A program made the position numbers and the translations under genes. The notes under the pieces were generated by a model. The model saw only the letters and a program-made list of their open reading frames with translations, searched no databases and was not told where the DNA came from. From positions 1,798,001 to 1,862,000 of the forward strand of contig NZ_CP102262.1 in NCBI RefSeq assembly GCF_025147325.1: 64,000 nucleotides of DNA. The letters run 5' to 3'. This document shows, piece after piece, positions 17,278 to 26,690 of the stretch. Origin of the DNA: Bacteroides stercoris ATCC 43183. GTDB taxonomy: Bacteria; Bacteroidota; Bacteroidia; Bacteroidales; Bacteroidaceae. Every line of letters starts with the position of its first letter. The stretch's first letter is position 1.

Positions 17278-18648
17278 TTACGCCCTTTCTCCTTTGGTCT
17301 CTTTTATCAAATATACGCAGGCAGCTCCGATTATAAGCATCACACCCGCCGTTACCAGCATGTTTATTTCAGGGGGAAGCATCCCTTCCGGCGTAAACAG
17401 TGCCAGAATACTTCCGCCTAACGCCGCTGCTACGATTTGCGGAATACAGATGGTTCCGTTAAACAGTCCGAGATACGTACCCATGTGTCCGCCGGACAAG
17501 GCGTTGGTCAGGATGGTGAAAGGCAGTGCCAGCATGGCGGCCCATGCGCAGCCTATCAGCAGGAAAGATACGAACAGCACATACGGGCTGTGTACGAAAT
17601 AGGTGGATATAAATCCGATACCGCCCAGCACGAGGCTCAGCGCGTAAATGAAGCGGCGGTCTTTGAACATGGGAATGCAGATTGCCCAAAGTACGGAACC
17701 GATAGCCTGTACGGCAAACAGTACGCCTACCCAGTTGGCAGCTTCCTGATATTGCAGGCTCTTGGTGTCGAGAACTATTTTTGTGATTCCGTTTACCGTA
17801 TTTTCAACGGTGGGAGCGTCAAATACATTTGCGGCGATGCTTCCGTTGGTGTATGTCCACATGAACATAAAGGCGAACCAGCAGAAGAACTGCACCAGCC
17901 CTACCGTCCAAAAGGCTTTCGGCGCTTTTACCAGCAGCTTCAGCATATTGATTTTCTCATGTTCCTGCTCTTCCGTGATACCGTGATATTGGGCATACTC
18001 TGCGGGCGGCATTTCCTTGACTTTGACCGTTGTATAAATAACGCAGAATATCAGAATGGCGGCCCCGATATAGAACGAGTAGATTACGGAATCGGGAATA
18101 ACCCCTTGGGGTGCCGTATTGCTGATACCCACCCACGCAAATATGAACGGGAACAGATAGCCCACCAGGCTGCCGGCATTGCATAAGAAACTCTGGATGG
18201 AATAGGCAAGTCCTTTCTGTTTCTCGTTCACCATGTCGCCTACCATCATCTTGAACGGCTGCATTGCCATATTAATGGAAGTATCCAGAAACATCAGCGA
18301 TACCAGACCGAAAATCATGGCCGTGCTCACCGCCATACCGAAACTGCCGGCATTGGGCAGCAGGCACATGACGAGTACCGCAACCAGCGAGCCGATGAAC
18401 AGATAGGGAATGCGACGTCCGAACCGTGTCCATGTCCTGTCGCTGGCAGCTCCTACGATGGGCTGCACGATGATACCTGCCAGCGGCGGTAATATCCAGA
18501 AATAGCTCAAACTGTGCGGGTCGGCTCCTAAAGTAGAGAATATACGGCTGATGTTCGCGCTTTGCAAGGCATACGCAATCTGTACGCCGAAGAAACCGAA
18601 GCTGATATTCCATAGTTTCCAGAAACTTAAATCGGGTTTTACTTTCAT
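17278..18648 (-). CDS. SLC45-type MFS sugar (maltose) transporter
   Basis: A 456-residue inner-membrane permease with 12 predicted membrane segments. The cytoplasmic loop motif GAASDRTWTRFGRRIPYLFIG is the version of MFS motif A found in SLC45/GPH-type disaccharide carriers (SDRT...RFGRR). In Bacteroidota such carriers sit beside GH65 phosphorylases and import maltose for phosphorolysis, the arrangement seen here. It follows the lacI gene by 51 bp on the same strand, so the two are probably co-transcribed. The start MKVKPDLSFWKLWNISFGF is typical for the group. Confidence 0.88.
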   Translation of the reverse strand: MKVKPDLSFWKLWNISFGFFGVQIAYALQSANISRIFSTLGADPHSLSYFWILPPLAGIIVQPIVGAASDRTWTRFGRRIPYLFIGSLVAVLVMCLLPNAGSFGMAVSTAMIFGLVSLMFLDTSINMAMQPFKMMVGDMVNEKQKGLAYSIQSFLCNAGSLVGYLFPFIFAWVGISNTAPQGVIPDSVIYSFYIGAAILIFCVIYTTVKVKEMPPAEYAQYHGITEEQEHEKINMLKLLVKAPKAFWTVGLVQFFCWFAFMFMWTYTNGSIAANVFDAPTVENTVNGITKIVLDTKSLQYQEAANWVGVLFAVQAIGSVLWAICIPMFKDRRFIYALSLVLGGIGFISTYFVHSPYVLFVSFLLIGCAWAAMLALPFTILTNALSGGHMGTYLGLFNGTICIPQIVAAALGGSILALFTPEGMLPPEINMLVTAGVMLIIGAACVYLIKETKGERA

Positions 18649-18699
18649 TGCTCTCTTGTTTTTTATGATATTAGTTTATAGATGAATTCGGTTGTGTTT

Positions 18700-19707
18700 T
18701 TATTTGGTCGTTCCCCTTACCACCAGGTTTGTCCGCACAATCTTGTTGGTGCTTTTTCCCTCGTGCCCGTTCAGCTTGTCTGTAAGGATGCTGAATGCGC
18801 TTTTGCCCACTTCTTCTCCGTGCTGCTCCACAGTGGTCAGTTTCGGGTCGGTGCTTTGGGCGATGGCTCCGTCGGTGAAGCCGCAGATGGAAACTTCGTC
18901 CGGCACTTTCAGTCCCACCAGCTTGCAGGCATACAATATACCTGCCGCCGTTTCGTCATTAATTGCAAAGAAACCATCGGGACGATTGTCACTCTCCAGC
19001 AGGTCGGGCGTTATGGCAATGGCGCGTTCACGGTTGTCGCACAGCTTTATCATGCTGTCGTCCACCGGCACTTTGTATTTCTTCATGGCATCCAGATAGC
19101 CGTTCCGCCGGTTTTTGGTAATCTCCAGATGCGGAGATGCGCCGTAGAAGAAGATACGTTTGCATCCGGTCTGAATCATGTACTCTACGGCGGCAAACGA
19201 GCCGGCATAGTCGTCCACAACCACCCGTTCCGTTTTCAGCTCCGTACAGATGCGGTCGTAAAATACAATCGGTATGTCGTTGTTCAGCAGCTCCTGATAG
19301 TGGTCGTATTGCTCCGTGTTTTTGGCAAGGGAGGCTATGACGCCGCAAACGCGGGCGGCAAGGAAAGAGTGGACGATTTTGACTTCCTGTTCGTAAGACT
19401 CGTTGCTTTGAGCCACGATTATGTTGTAGCCGGCTTTGGCCGCCGCTGTCTCGATGCCGCTCAGCACGCACGAGAAGAAATGATGCACCAGTTGGGGCAC
19501 AATCACGCCAATCGTATTGCTGCGGCTCGAACGGAGGTTCACGGCAAGCACATTGGGTTTGTAGTTATGTTCGCGGGCGTAGGCATGGATGAGGTCACGG
19601 GTTTCCCGGCTGATGTCCGGATTATCCTTGAGCGCTCTCGACACGGTGGACGGCGAGACATTCAATGCCCGGGCAATATCTTTAATGGTTATCTGCGGTT
19701 TGTTCAT
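18700..19707 (-). CDS. LacI-family transcriptional regulator
   Basis: A 335-residue DNA-binding protein. I start it at MNKPQ (19707), not the longer open frame reaching 19926, because the helix-turn-helix TIKDIARALNVSPSTVSRAL then falls at residues 7-26, where LacI proteins have it. The hinge and the periplasmic-binding-protein-like sensor domain follow (NTIGVIVPQLVHHFFSCVLSGIE; later VSICGFTDGAIAQSTDPKLTTVEQ). It is probably autoregulatory: a LacI-type operator lies 148 bp upstream at 19855-19868, and an identical one lies before the starch SusC gene. The effector is most likely an alpha-glucan breakdown product, inferred from neighbours. Confidence 0.93.
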   Translation of the reverse strand: MNKPQITIKDIARALNVSPSTVSRALKDNPDISRETRDLIHAYAREHNYKPNVLAVNLRSSRSNTIGVIVPQLVHHFFSCVLSGIETAAAKAGYNIIVAQSNESYEQEVKIVHSFLAARVCGVIASLAKNTEQYDHYQELLNNDIPIVFYDRICTELKTERVVVDDYAGSFAAVEYMIQTGCKRIFFYGASPHLEITKNRRNGYLDAMKKYKVPVDDSMIKLCDNRERAIAITPDLLESDNRPDGFFAINDETAAGILYACKLVGLKVPDEVSICGFTDGAIAQSTDPKLTTVEQHGEEVGKSAFSILTDKLNGHEGKSTNKIVRTNLVVRGTTK

Positions 19708-19792
19708 CAGTATGATTTCAATTTTCAGCCAAAGGTAATAAAAATAGGAAGATATACGAAGACCGTAGCCGGGCTTCTTATTTATCCTGCTG

Positions 19793-19800
19793 CAAAAATA
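19793..19800 (-). promoter_or_regulatory. Candidate -7 box for lacI transcript
   Basis: On the minus strand this reads TATTTTTG, matching TAnnTTTG. It lies about 85 bp before the lacI start and 54 bp downstream of the operator at 19855-19868. A second candidate, TACCTTTG, lies at 19730-19737. Neither has a clean TTTG at -33. Confidence 0.35.
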
Positions 19801-19854
19801 GCGGAATGCGTCTAATAAAAGTTTTCTGTTGATACATATCGGGTTATAAGTTTG

Positions 19855-19868
19855 TGCAAACGATTGCA
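19855..19868. promoter_or_regulatory. LacI-type operator, site 1
   Basis: TGCAAACGATTGCA: TGCAA and TTGCA arms around a central CG, the form expected for LacI-family operators. It lies in the divergent space between lacI and the PL8-like gene. The exact reverse complement occurs at 26860-26873 before the starch SusC gene. Confidence 0.7.
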
Positions 19869-19925
19869 TGTACTGTTTGCAACCATGTATTTGCCCGCTG
19901 CACGGTAAATTCCCGGTAAAAATCA

Positions 19926-19955
19926 TTTGCTATACGATAAATCTCCGTAACTTTA
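19926..19955 (+). promoter_or_regulatory. Promoter of the PL8-like gene
   Basis: TTTG (19926-19929), 18-bp spacer, TAACTTTA (19948-19955), one base off the TAnnTTTG consensus. It would start transcription about 45 bp before the ATG at 20009, and lies 57 bp downstream of LacI operator site 1. Confidence 0.45.
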
Positions 19956-20008
19956 TCCTCTGGAAAATGTGGTATCCTTTAATTAATATTATAATGTATT
20001 GGCTGACT

Positions 20009-22477
20009 ATGATAAAGAGACTTGTTTTATTTTGTTGCCTATGCTTGCCGGCATTGGCTGTCTCTGCCCAAGAGCAGGAAGTTAAGTTTGCTTTCGATAA
20101 CTATCACCGCTATTACCGCGAGGCGCGCCTCTGCACCGATAGTGTAAAATTGGAGGCAATGAAGAAATTGCGTGTCTATTTTCATGAGCATCCTTACAGG
20201 CTGTCTAAGGTGAATATGTCCGTGCCGCCCGCCAGGTGTCTGGAGTTGCTTACGCCGGAGGGGACATTCTCGGATATGGACGCTTTGGAAGCTGAGTTCG
20301 AACGTAGCAATGCCTATCGGAAGAGCTTCCATACAACAGCCGATGACCGGGTGGGTATTTTCATCGGAAACGCTCTTGACCGCTTGTGCTGCATTGCCGA
20401 CGCATACCGCCGCGGTACGCTGACGGCAGACGAGTCGTTGAGCGACAAAGTGCTGAAAGCGGTGGTGCACTACGGCATGCTGGAAGCCGGACGCTCGAAC
20501 GCCGTTTCCCGTTTTCACGCTTCCTGCTTTGCCATTCCTACGGCTGCGGTAAACATCTATTTCGCCTGGCTGGATAAAATGGAACTTGCCGAACGCGGCG
20601 GTGCAACTCCTTTGCTGGAGGCCGCTTGCGATATGCTGAAGGTATTGGGGCTGCAAGCCTATACGCAGCCGCTGCGTCATGATGAAACCGACAAGAACGT
20701 TGTTTCGATAGAACGTTTCCGCAATCATGTATGGTGGGTGGGCGGCAACGCGTTGGCATACCGTTCGCTATTGCCCGTAGCTGCAATGTACAGTTCGGTG
20801 CCTATGGTGGATGTATTGGCAGAAGTTTGCCGGAGAGGTATCAGCGTGACTTCCCAACTTACTCTGCACGATTCTTTCTGGACCGAAGGTTTTACTGCCG
20901 ACGGTGCAGGGTGGGGACATGGTAAGCAATGCCTGATTTGGGGATATCCCATAGACGGAACCTTCAATGCCTTGAATATGCTGGGTATGCTGAAAGGGAC
21001 ACCGTGGGCGGAGCGCCTGAGCAGGAAGAATGCCCAAGCTATCCTGAACTTTCTACGCGGTGGAAACTGGTACTACTATAAAGGATTTACCTTGCCTTGT
21101 CTGGACCGTGGCTCGTATGTCTATACCGCTGCCGAAAAAGAGATTCCTTACGCAAAGATGCTGAATAAAGTGCTGACGGACTGGATGGATGCTTTTACGG
21201 AAACCGAGCAGGCGGAGTTACGGCAGTTATGGAAAGAAGTGAAAGAAAAGCATATCCGGATGGCGGGGTACGCTCCGGGTATGTATTCCGGAACCCGCTG
21301 GTTCTTTAATAACGATGATTTGATAAAGAAAACCCCCGACTGCCACATAATGGTGAATATGGCTTCTATGCGTTGTGACGGCTTGGAGAGTGCTCCCAAC
21401 TTTGCCGATGCCTATAATTTCTACCCTACGGACGGTATGACTTTGTTTCAGCGCAGCGGCAACGAATATCGCTCCATCATGGGTGGCTGGGACGTAACGG
21501 CATCTCCCGGAGTAACCGCACGCGAAGGCATGGAGCGCCTGGAACCGGTAGTTAACTGGCGCGGCTATTGCAGTAAGCATAATTATGCGGCAGCAGCCAC
21601 GGACGGTAGCGGCGATGCAGTGGCGGGATATATTTTCGAGAAAATGAATGCTTCGGAGAAAGAGGGTGTGAACGACCGGGGCAGCAGTGCCGGCTGTAAC
21701 GAGGTGCTTTATGGTGTAAAGGCTTATAAATCTTATTTTATTCAGGGAGACTATATGGTTGCCTTGGGAGCGGGTGTAACGAACAGGCAGTCCGGACAGC
21801 CGGGACACATCCGTACCACTATCGACCAGACGGCCTTGCTGAATGATGTCTGTTTATTGGAGAAAGGCAAGAAAACGGCTCTTTCAGCCGGTGTGCATAC
21901 TTGGAAAATCTCAGGCAAGAACACACCCTGGCTGGTGCAGGAGGGGCAATTTGCTTACCGCGTTCTTCCTGAATACAGCCGGAAAGCGTTCGTAGCCTGC
22001 GAAACGCGTCCTGCGAACTGGGTGCTGCACAACAAAACAAATGCCGGTAAGAAGAATCTGCCGGATAGCGTGAAAATTCTCCGTTTGTGGATTGACCACG
22101 GACAAGCGCCCGTGGATGATACGTACGGTTATACCGTGTATACGGGAAAGAGCACTCCGTCCGCCCGGTTGCCTTTCCGTGTACTGAGGAATGACTCCTT
22201 GGTACAGGCGGTGCAGTCGGCAGATAAAAAACTGTTGCAGGCGGTGTTCTATCCGGGCAACCATGGCCTGCAGGCCGGCGGTGTGTCGCTTACAGCTTCT
22301 GAACCTTGTACCGTAATGATAAAGACGGTGGCAGGAAAGTCCGTCTTTACAGTGACGGATGCCTGCATGAATGCGGCTTTGAAGAAAATAACGCTTACTT
22401 ATAACGGTGAAACGATAGAAGTATCTATGCCGCAGGGGGAATTTTGCGGTAGGACGGCATCGTATGAATTGCCTTAA
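20009..22477 (+). CDS. PL8-superfamily polysaccharide lyase-like protein
   Basis: An 822-residue secreted protein. I start it at MIKRLVLFCCLCLPALAVSAQ (20009), a clear signal peptide; the frame is open further upstream but without one. The N-terminal half looks like an (alpha/alpha) toroid with HDSFWTEGFTADGAGWGHG followed by GYPIDGTFNALNML, which parallels the DGSF-x-QH-x-YGG region of chondroitin AC-type lyases. The second half has YPTDGMTLFQRSG...SPGVT, parallel to the GDGMT...LPGTT segment of PL8 beta-sandwiches. I therefore place it in the PL8/PL33-like superfamily; the substrate (a uronic-acid polymer) is unknown. It begins a plus-strand run with GH53 and GH2, with a 58-bp gap to the GH53 ATG. 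Confidence 0.7.
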   Translation: MIKRLVLFCCLCLPALAVSAQEQEVKFAFDNYHRYYREARLCTDSVKLEAMKKLRVYFHEHPYRLSKVNMSVPPARCLELLTPEGTFSDMDALEAEFERSNAYRKSFHTTADDRVGIFIGNALDRLCCIADAYRRGTLTADESLSDKVLKAVVHYGMLEAGRSNAVSRFHASCFAIPTAAVNIYFAWLDKMELAERGGATPLLEAACDMLKVLGLQAYTQPLRHDETDKNVVSIERFRNHVWWVGGNALAYRSLLPVAAMYSSVPMVDVLAEVCRRGISVTSQLTLHDSFWTEGFTADGAGWGHGKQCLIWGYPIDGTFNALNMLGMLKGTPWAERLSRKNAQAILNFLRGGNWYYYKGFTLPCLDRGSYVYTAAEKEIPYAKMLNKVLTDWMDAFTETEQAELRQLWKEVKEKHIRMAGYAPGMYSGTRWFFNNDDLIKKTPDCHIMVNMASMRCDGLESAPNFADAYNFYPTDGMTLFQRSGNEYRSIMGGWDVTASPGVTAREGMERLEPVVNWRGYCSKHNYAAAATDGSGDAVAGYIFEKMNASEKEGVNDRGSSAGCNEVLYGVKAYKSYFIQGDYMVALGAGVTNRQSGQPGHIRTTIDQTALLNDVCLLEKGKKTALSAGVHTWKISGKNTPWLVQEGQFAYRVLPEYSRKAFVACETRPANWVLHNKTNAGKKNLPDSVKILRLWIDHGQAPVDDTYGYTVYTGKSTPSARLPFRVLRNDSLVQAVQSADKKLLQAVFYPGNHGLQAGGVSLTASEPCTVMIKTVAGKSVFTVTDACMNAALKKITLTYNGETIEVSMPQGEFCGRTASYELP

Positions 22478-22535
22478 TGGGGCAGACGGGATGCCTTGCT
22501 TCAATGAATGTTATATTACTATAATACTTGGAATC

Positions 22536-23720
22536 ATGAAACACATTAAATTTATTACTTTCTTTTTGAGTATCGCATGCCTTTTCATTGCATGCAAGAA
22601 CACGGCCGACAACGATAGGGAAGGCACGTCTCCGGCACCGGAGCAGATTCCCGGCACCGGAGATGATTCTTTTGCCAAAGGCGCCGACATCAGTTGGGTT
22701 ACGGAAATGGAAGCGGCCGGACATTGCTTCTATAATGCCGACGGCAAGCAGCTTGAATGCACTGCCCTGATGAAGGAGTGCGGACTGGATGCGGTTCGCC
22801 TGCGTGTGTGGGTAGACCCGGCAGAGCACGGCAACTGGTGCAATACACCCGATGTCGTAGCCAAGGCCAAGAGGGCGAAGGATTTGGGAATGGACGTAAT
22901 GATAGATTTCCATTATAGTGACTGGTGGGCAGACCCCGCCCAGCAAAACAAGCCTGCCGCATGGAAGGACAAAACGCTGCCGGAACTGAAGAAAGCCATC
23001 GGCGACCATACGGTAGCGGTGCTTCAGGCCTTGAAGGCGGCGGGAGTTTCTCCCAAATGGGTGCAAGTGGGCAACGAAATACGTCCGGGTATGTTGTGGG
23101 ATAAGAATGTGGCGCTGAGCGGTGCATCCTATGATGTGAAAGAGCGTGACTTGAAAAACGCTCCGGCAACGGCGTCGGATAAAGTCGTGTATCCCGCAAA
23201 CTGGAGTAATTTGGCCGATTTCATCACTGAGGGCTACAATGCGGTGAAGTCAGTCTTCAGCGATGCGATTGTGATTGTTCATCTGGACAACGGTTGGGAT
23301 AAAGAACTGTTCAACTGGTTTTTCGATGAGCTGAAGAAACACAACGGGAAGTGGGATATGATAGGCATGTCGCTTTATCCTTACTGGACACGGATGGAGA
23401 AGTCGGATTATACCGCCGATGACATTATCACCGACTGCATGGAGAATATCAAGGCGTTGGGCGCCAAGTATGATTGTGATGTGATGATAGTGGAAACCGG
23501 CATGGAATGCGGTGATGACAAGGGCAATCTGGCAAGTGCGTCTGTCCTTGCCGAAGGCAAACGGCAGTTGGAACGCATCGTCAAGGAAAGCCGAGAGAAT
23601 ACCGGAGGACGCTGCAAGGGTGTGTTCTATTGGGAGCCGGAGTGCAAGCCGAGCCAGTATCGGTTGGGAGCGTTTACTGCCGACGGCCGCCCTACGGTGA
23701 TTATGGATGCGTTTAAATAA
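22536..23720 (+). CDS. GH53 endo-beta-1,4-galactanase lipoprotein
   Basis: A 394-residue lipoprotein (start 22536; lipobox FIAC after MKHIKFITFFLSIACL), so it is probably displayed on a membrane surface. GH53 enzymes cut beta-1,4-galactan side chains of pectin. The barrel is complete: GADISWVTEM near the N-terminus, RLRVWVDP, FHYSDWWADP, acid/base E181 in QVGNEI, and nucleophile E320 in IVETGME, ending with FYWEPE. It is preceded by the PL8-like gene and followed 19 bp later by the GH2 gene, suggesting one transcript and a joint attack on galactan: endo-cutting here, exo-galactosidase next. Confidence 0.93.
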   Translation: MKHIKFITFFLSIACLFIACKNTADNDREGTSPAPEQIPGTGDDSFAKGADISWVTEMEAAGHCFYNADGKQLECTALMKECGLDAVRLRVWVDPAEHGNWCNTPDVVAKAKRAKDLGMDVMIDFHYSDWWADPAQQNKPAAWKDKTLPELKKAIGDHTVAVLQALKAAGVSPKWVQVGNEIRPGMLWDKNVALSGASYDVKERDLKNAPATASDKVVYPANWSNLADFITEGYNAVKSVFSDAIVIVHLDNGWDKELFNWFFDELKKHNGKWDMIGMSLYPYWTRMEKSDYTADDIITDCMENIKALGAKYDCDVMIVETGMECGDDKGNLASASVLAEGKRQLERIVKESRENTGGRCKGVFYWEPECKPSQYRLGAFTADGRPTVIMDAFK

Positions 23721-23739
23721 CCTGTAAAACAGCATAATT

Positions 23740-26214
23740 ATGAATAAGAGACTGATAACGGGCATCTGTTGCTTCTTCCTCTTTACGGCCGTTATGGCGC
23801 AGCGTACCGAAGTGCTATTGGAAAAGGGCTGGAAGTTCTTCCGGGGAGATATATCCGGAGCTGCTCATCCGGGATATGACGATGAGCAATGGCAGGCGGT
23901 AACCGTGCCTCACGATTGGGCCATTTACGGACCGTTCGACCGTGACAACGATTTGCAGAAAGTAGCCGTCACGCAGAATTTCGAAAAACAGGCTTCGGTA
24001 AAGACCGGACGCACGGGCGGATTGCCTTATGTAGGCGTAGGCTGGTATCGCACCACCTTTACCGTTCCCGCCCGCAAACAGGCTACACTGGTTTTTGACG
24101 GAGCCATGAGCGAAGCCCGTGTCTATATCAACGGGCAGGAAGCCTGCTTCTGGCCTTTCGGCTATAACTCTTTCCATTGCGATGTCACACCTTATATATA
24201 TAAGGACGGAAAACCCAATACGCTTGCCGTGCGGTTGGAGAACAAACCGCAGTCTTCGCGCTGGTATCCCGGTGCGGGGTTGTACCGGAATGTCCGCCTG
24301 CTGACGACCGAACCGGTATGCGTTCCGGTGTGGGGCACTCAGCTTACCACCCCGCACGTGTCGGACAAGTATGCTTCCGTGCGTTTGCGTACGGAGATTG
24401 CCAATGCCGGAAACAAGCATATCCGGATTGTGACCGAGATTATATCGCCGGACGGTAAGGTGGTTGCCGCCAAAGACAACACCCGCAAAATAAACCACGG
24501 GCAGCCTTTCGAGCAGAACTTCCTGGTAGATGCTCCCGCTTTATGGTCGCCGGAGACACCCCGGCTCTACAAGGCGTCTTCCAAGATATATGCCGACGGC
24601 AGGCTGGTGGACGAATATACCACCCGTTTCGGCATCCGCAGCATAGAGATTGTGGCGGACAAAGGCTTTTTCCTGAACGGCAAGCACCGTAAGTTTCAGG
24701 GCGTCTGCAACCATCACGACCTGGGGCCTTTGGGGGCTGCCGTCAATGTGGCTGCTCTCCGCCGCCAGCTCACGCTGCTGAAGGATATGGGTTGCGATGC
24801 CATCCGTACATCGCACAATATGCCGGCTCCGGAACTGGTGGAACTTTGCGACGAAATGGGCTTTATGATGATGATAGAGCCTTTCGATGAATGGGATATT
24901 GCCAAATGCGATAACGGCTATCACCGTTACTTCGACGAATGGGCGGAGCGGGACATGGTGAATATGTTGCGTCATTACCGTAATAATCCGAGTGTGGTCA
25001 TGTGGAGCATTGGCAACGAAGTGCCTACGCAGTGCAGTGCCGAGGGCTATAAAGTCGCTTCTTTCCTGCAGGATATATGCCACCGCGAAGATCCCACACG
25101 TCCTGTTACCTGCGGTATGGACCAGGTGTCTTGCGTCCTGGAAAACGGTTTCGCCGCTATGATAGACGTTCCCGGTCTCAACTACCGCGCCCACCGCTAT
25201 GTGGAGTCTTACAACGCACTTCCGCAGAATATCATTCTTGGTTCGGAAACCGCCTCTACCGTAAGTTCCCGCGGAGTCTATAAATTCCCGGTAGAGAAAC
25301 GGGCAGGGGCAACGTATGCCGACCACCAGTCTTCGGGGTATGATGTGGAGTATTGCTCTTGGTCGAATGTGCCCGATGAGGACTTTGCCCTGGCCGATGA
25401 TTACGACTGGACTATCGGGCAGTTTGTCTGGACGGGTTTCGACTATCTGGGCGAACCCTCTCCGTACGACACGGATGCCTGGCCCAGCCACAGTTCCGTA
25501 TTCGGCATCATTGACTTGGCAAGCCTGCCCAAAGACCGCTATTATCTGTACCGCAGCATCTGGAACAAGACCGCAAATACCCTGCACGTCCTTCCGCACT
25601 GGACATGGCCGGGCAGGGAAGGAGAGAATACTCCCGTCTTTGTTTATACCAGCTATCCCGCTGCGGAACTTTTCGTCAATGGCAAGAGCTACGGTAAGCA
25701 ACGCAAACTGACGGCATCGGAGAGCAAAGCCTTACAAGGCAAGGACTCGCTTGCCTTGCAACGCCGCTACCGCCTGATGTGGATGGATGTTCCTTATGAA
25801 CCGGGCGAACTGAAAGTCGTGGCTTATGATGCTTCCGGCAAACCGGCAGAAGAGAAAATCGTCCGTACCGCCGGCAAACCTCATCATCTGGAACTGGTTG
25901 CCGACCGCACCCGGCTTGCTGCCGACGGTAAAGACCTTGCCTACATCACCGTCCGCGTTGTCGATAAAGACGGCAATCTCTGCCAGTCGGACAATCGTCT
26001 TGTCTCTTTCTCTGTAAAAGGAGCCGGCCGTTACCGTGCGGCAGCCAATGGCGATGCCACCAGCCTCGACCTTTTCCATTTACCCAAGATGCCGGCTTTC
26101 AGCGGACAGTTGACGGCTATCGTGCAGAGCACGGAACAGTCCGGTGAAATTGTTTTTGAAGCCAAAGCAAAAGGCTTGCAGACTGGGACAATCTTGTTGT
26201 CTGCCGATAGGTAG
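23740..26214 (+). CDS. GH2 beta-galactosidase-type exo-enzyme
   Basis: An 824-residue secreted protein with signal peptide MNKRLITGICCFFLFTAVMAQ. Order of domains: sugar-binding jelly roll (about 25-185), immunoglobulin-like domain (to about 300), GH2 TIM barrel (about 305-600), then a DUF4982-type domain and a C-terminal bacterial Ig-like domain (about 690-815). Catalytic residues are E427 (acid/base, SIGNEV) and E503 (nucleophile, LGSETAS). The architecture is that of the many Bacteroides GH2 beta-galactosidases; beta-glucuronidase is less likely. With the GH53 enzyme before it, release of galactose from galacto-oligosaccharides is the natural role. It ends the PL8-GH53-GH2 run. Confidence 0.88.
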   Translation: MNKRLITGICCFFLFTAVMAQRTEVLLEKGWKFFRGDISGAAHPGYDDEQWQAVTVPHDWAIYGPFDRDNDLQKVAVTQNFEKQASVKTGRTGGLPYVGVGWYRTTFTVPARKQATLVFDGAMSEARVYINGQEACFWPFGYNSFHCDVTPYIYKDGKPNTLAVRLENKPQSSRWYPGAGLYRNVRLLTTEPVCVPVWGTQLTTPHVSDKYASVRLRTEIANAGNKHIRIVTEIISPDGKVVAAKDNTRKINHGQPFEQNFLVDAPALWSPETPRLYKASSKIYADGRLVDEYTTRFGIRSIEIVADKGFFLNGKHRKFQGVCNHHDLGPLGAAVNVAALRRQLTLLKDMGCDAIRTSHNMPAPELVELCDEMGFMMMIEPFDEWDIAKCDNGYHRYFDEWAERDMVNMLRHYRNNPSVVMWSIGNEVPTQCSAEGYKVASFLQDICHREDPTRPVTCGMDQVSCVLENGFAAMIDVPGLNYRAHRYVESYNALPQNIILGSETASTVSSRGVYKFPVEKRAGATYADHQSSGYDVEYCSWSNVPDEDFALADDYDWTIGQFVWTGFDYLGEPSPYDTDAWPSHSSVFGIIDLASLPKDRYYLYRSIWNKTANTLHVLPHWTWPGREGENTPVFVYTSYPAAELFVNGKSYGKQRKLTASESKALQGKDSLALQRRYRLMWMDVPYEPGELKVVAYDASGKPAEEKIVRTAGKPHHLELVADRTRLAADGKDLAYITVRVVDKDGNLCQSDNRLVSFSVKGAGRYRAAANGDATSLDLFHLPKMPAFSGQLTAIVQSTEQSGEIVFEAKAKGLQTGTILLSADR

Positions 26215-26252
26215 CATTTGCATTATTTCTGTTTCAGAGTTTTGCATAATTT

Positions 26253-26336
26253 GTCATCACTCGTCACCAATCACTCTGTATCCCTTTCCAGCAAAGGGAT
26301 ACAGGGAGTGACGACAAGCGTGGTGAGAGTGATGAC
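26253..26336. terminator. Long hairpin after the GH2 gene (probable terminator)
   Basis: Inner stem around TGTATCCCTTT / AAAGGGATACA (centre near 26288), extended outwards through CACTC/GAGTG, with outer 10-bp arms GTCATCACTC (26253-26262) and GAGTGATGAC (26327-26336). It starts 39 bp after the GH2 stop. There is no U-run, so intrinsic termination is uncertain; transcript-end stabilisation is an alternative. Confidence 0.5.
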
Positions 26337-26622
26337 TGATTCGTGGTCGTCACGCGAATAAATATTATATGTCTTATAATCAGTGTGTTATCTTAATTGA
26401 CACACAGTCGATAATAGAGACTTTTCTGACGATTTACTACTCCAAAAGACCTTTATCATGCGATTCGGTGCATTGTTTAAAGATAAATGCACCCGTAATT
26501 TCCGGAATATGCCCTGTGACAGTAAGGTATTTGTTAGGGATAAATGCCTCATTCCCTCTTTCTTTTCTTTGTTTTATCGCATGTATAATGTCCTTTTATC
26601 ACTTCCTTTTCCTTGTTTTCCG

Positions 26623-26690
26623 GTTGCGGGCTCTACGGTTGCCAATTGCGGGCCCGACAGCCCGCGGCTGGCAACCGTAGAGCCCGCAAC
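26623..26690. repeat. GC-rich perfect hairpin upstream of starch SusC gene
   Basis: Perfect 22-bp arms at 26623-26644 and 26669-26690 (word GTTGCGGGCTCTACGG and its complement) with an inner GCGGG/CCCGC pairing. It is strikingly GC-rich within AT-rich DNA. An A-run follows on the plus strand, no U-run on either side. It lies between the GH2 terminator hairpin and the LacI operator; function unknown. Confidence 0.7.

Noticed and set aside
18682-19815. A 377-codon open frame opposite lacI
   Set aside because: Antisense to an unmistakable LacI regulator; composition is that of a shadow frame.
24541-25701. A 386-codon open frame opposite the GH2 gene at 23740
   Set aside because: Antisense shadow of the catalytic domain; no recognisable domain or promoter.
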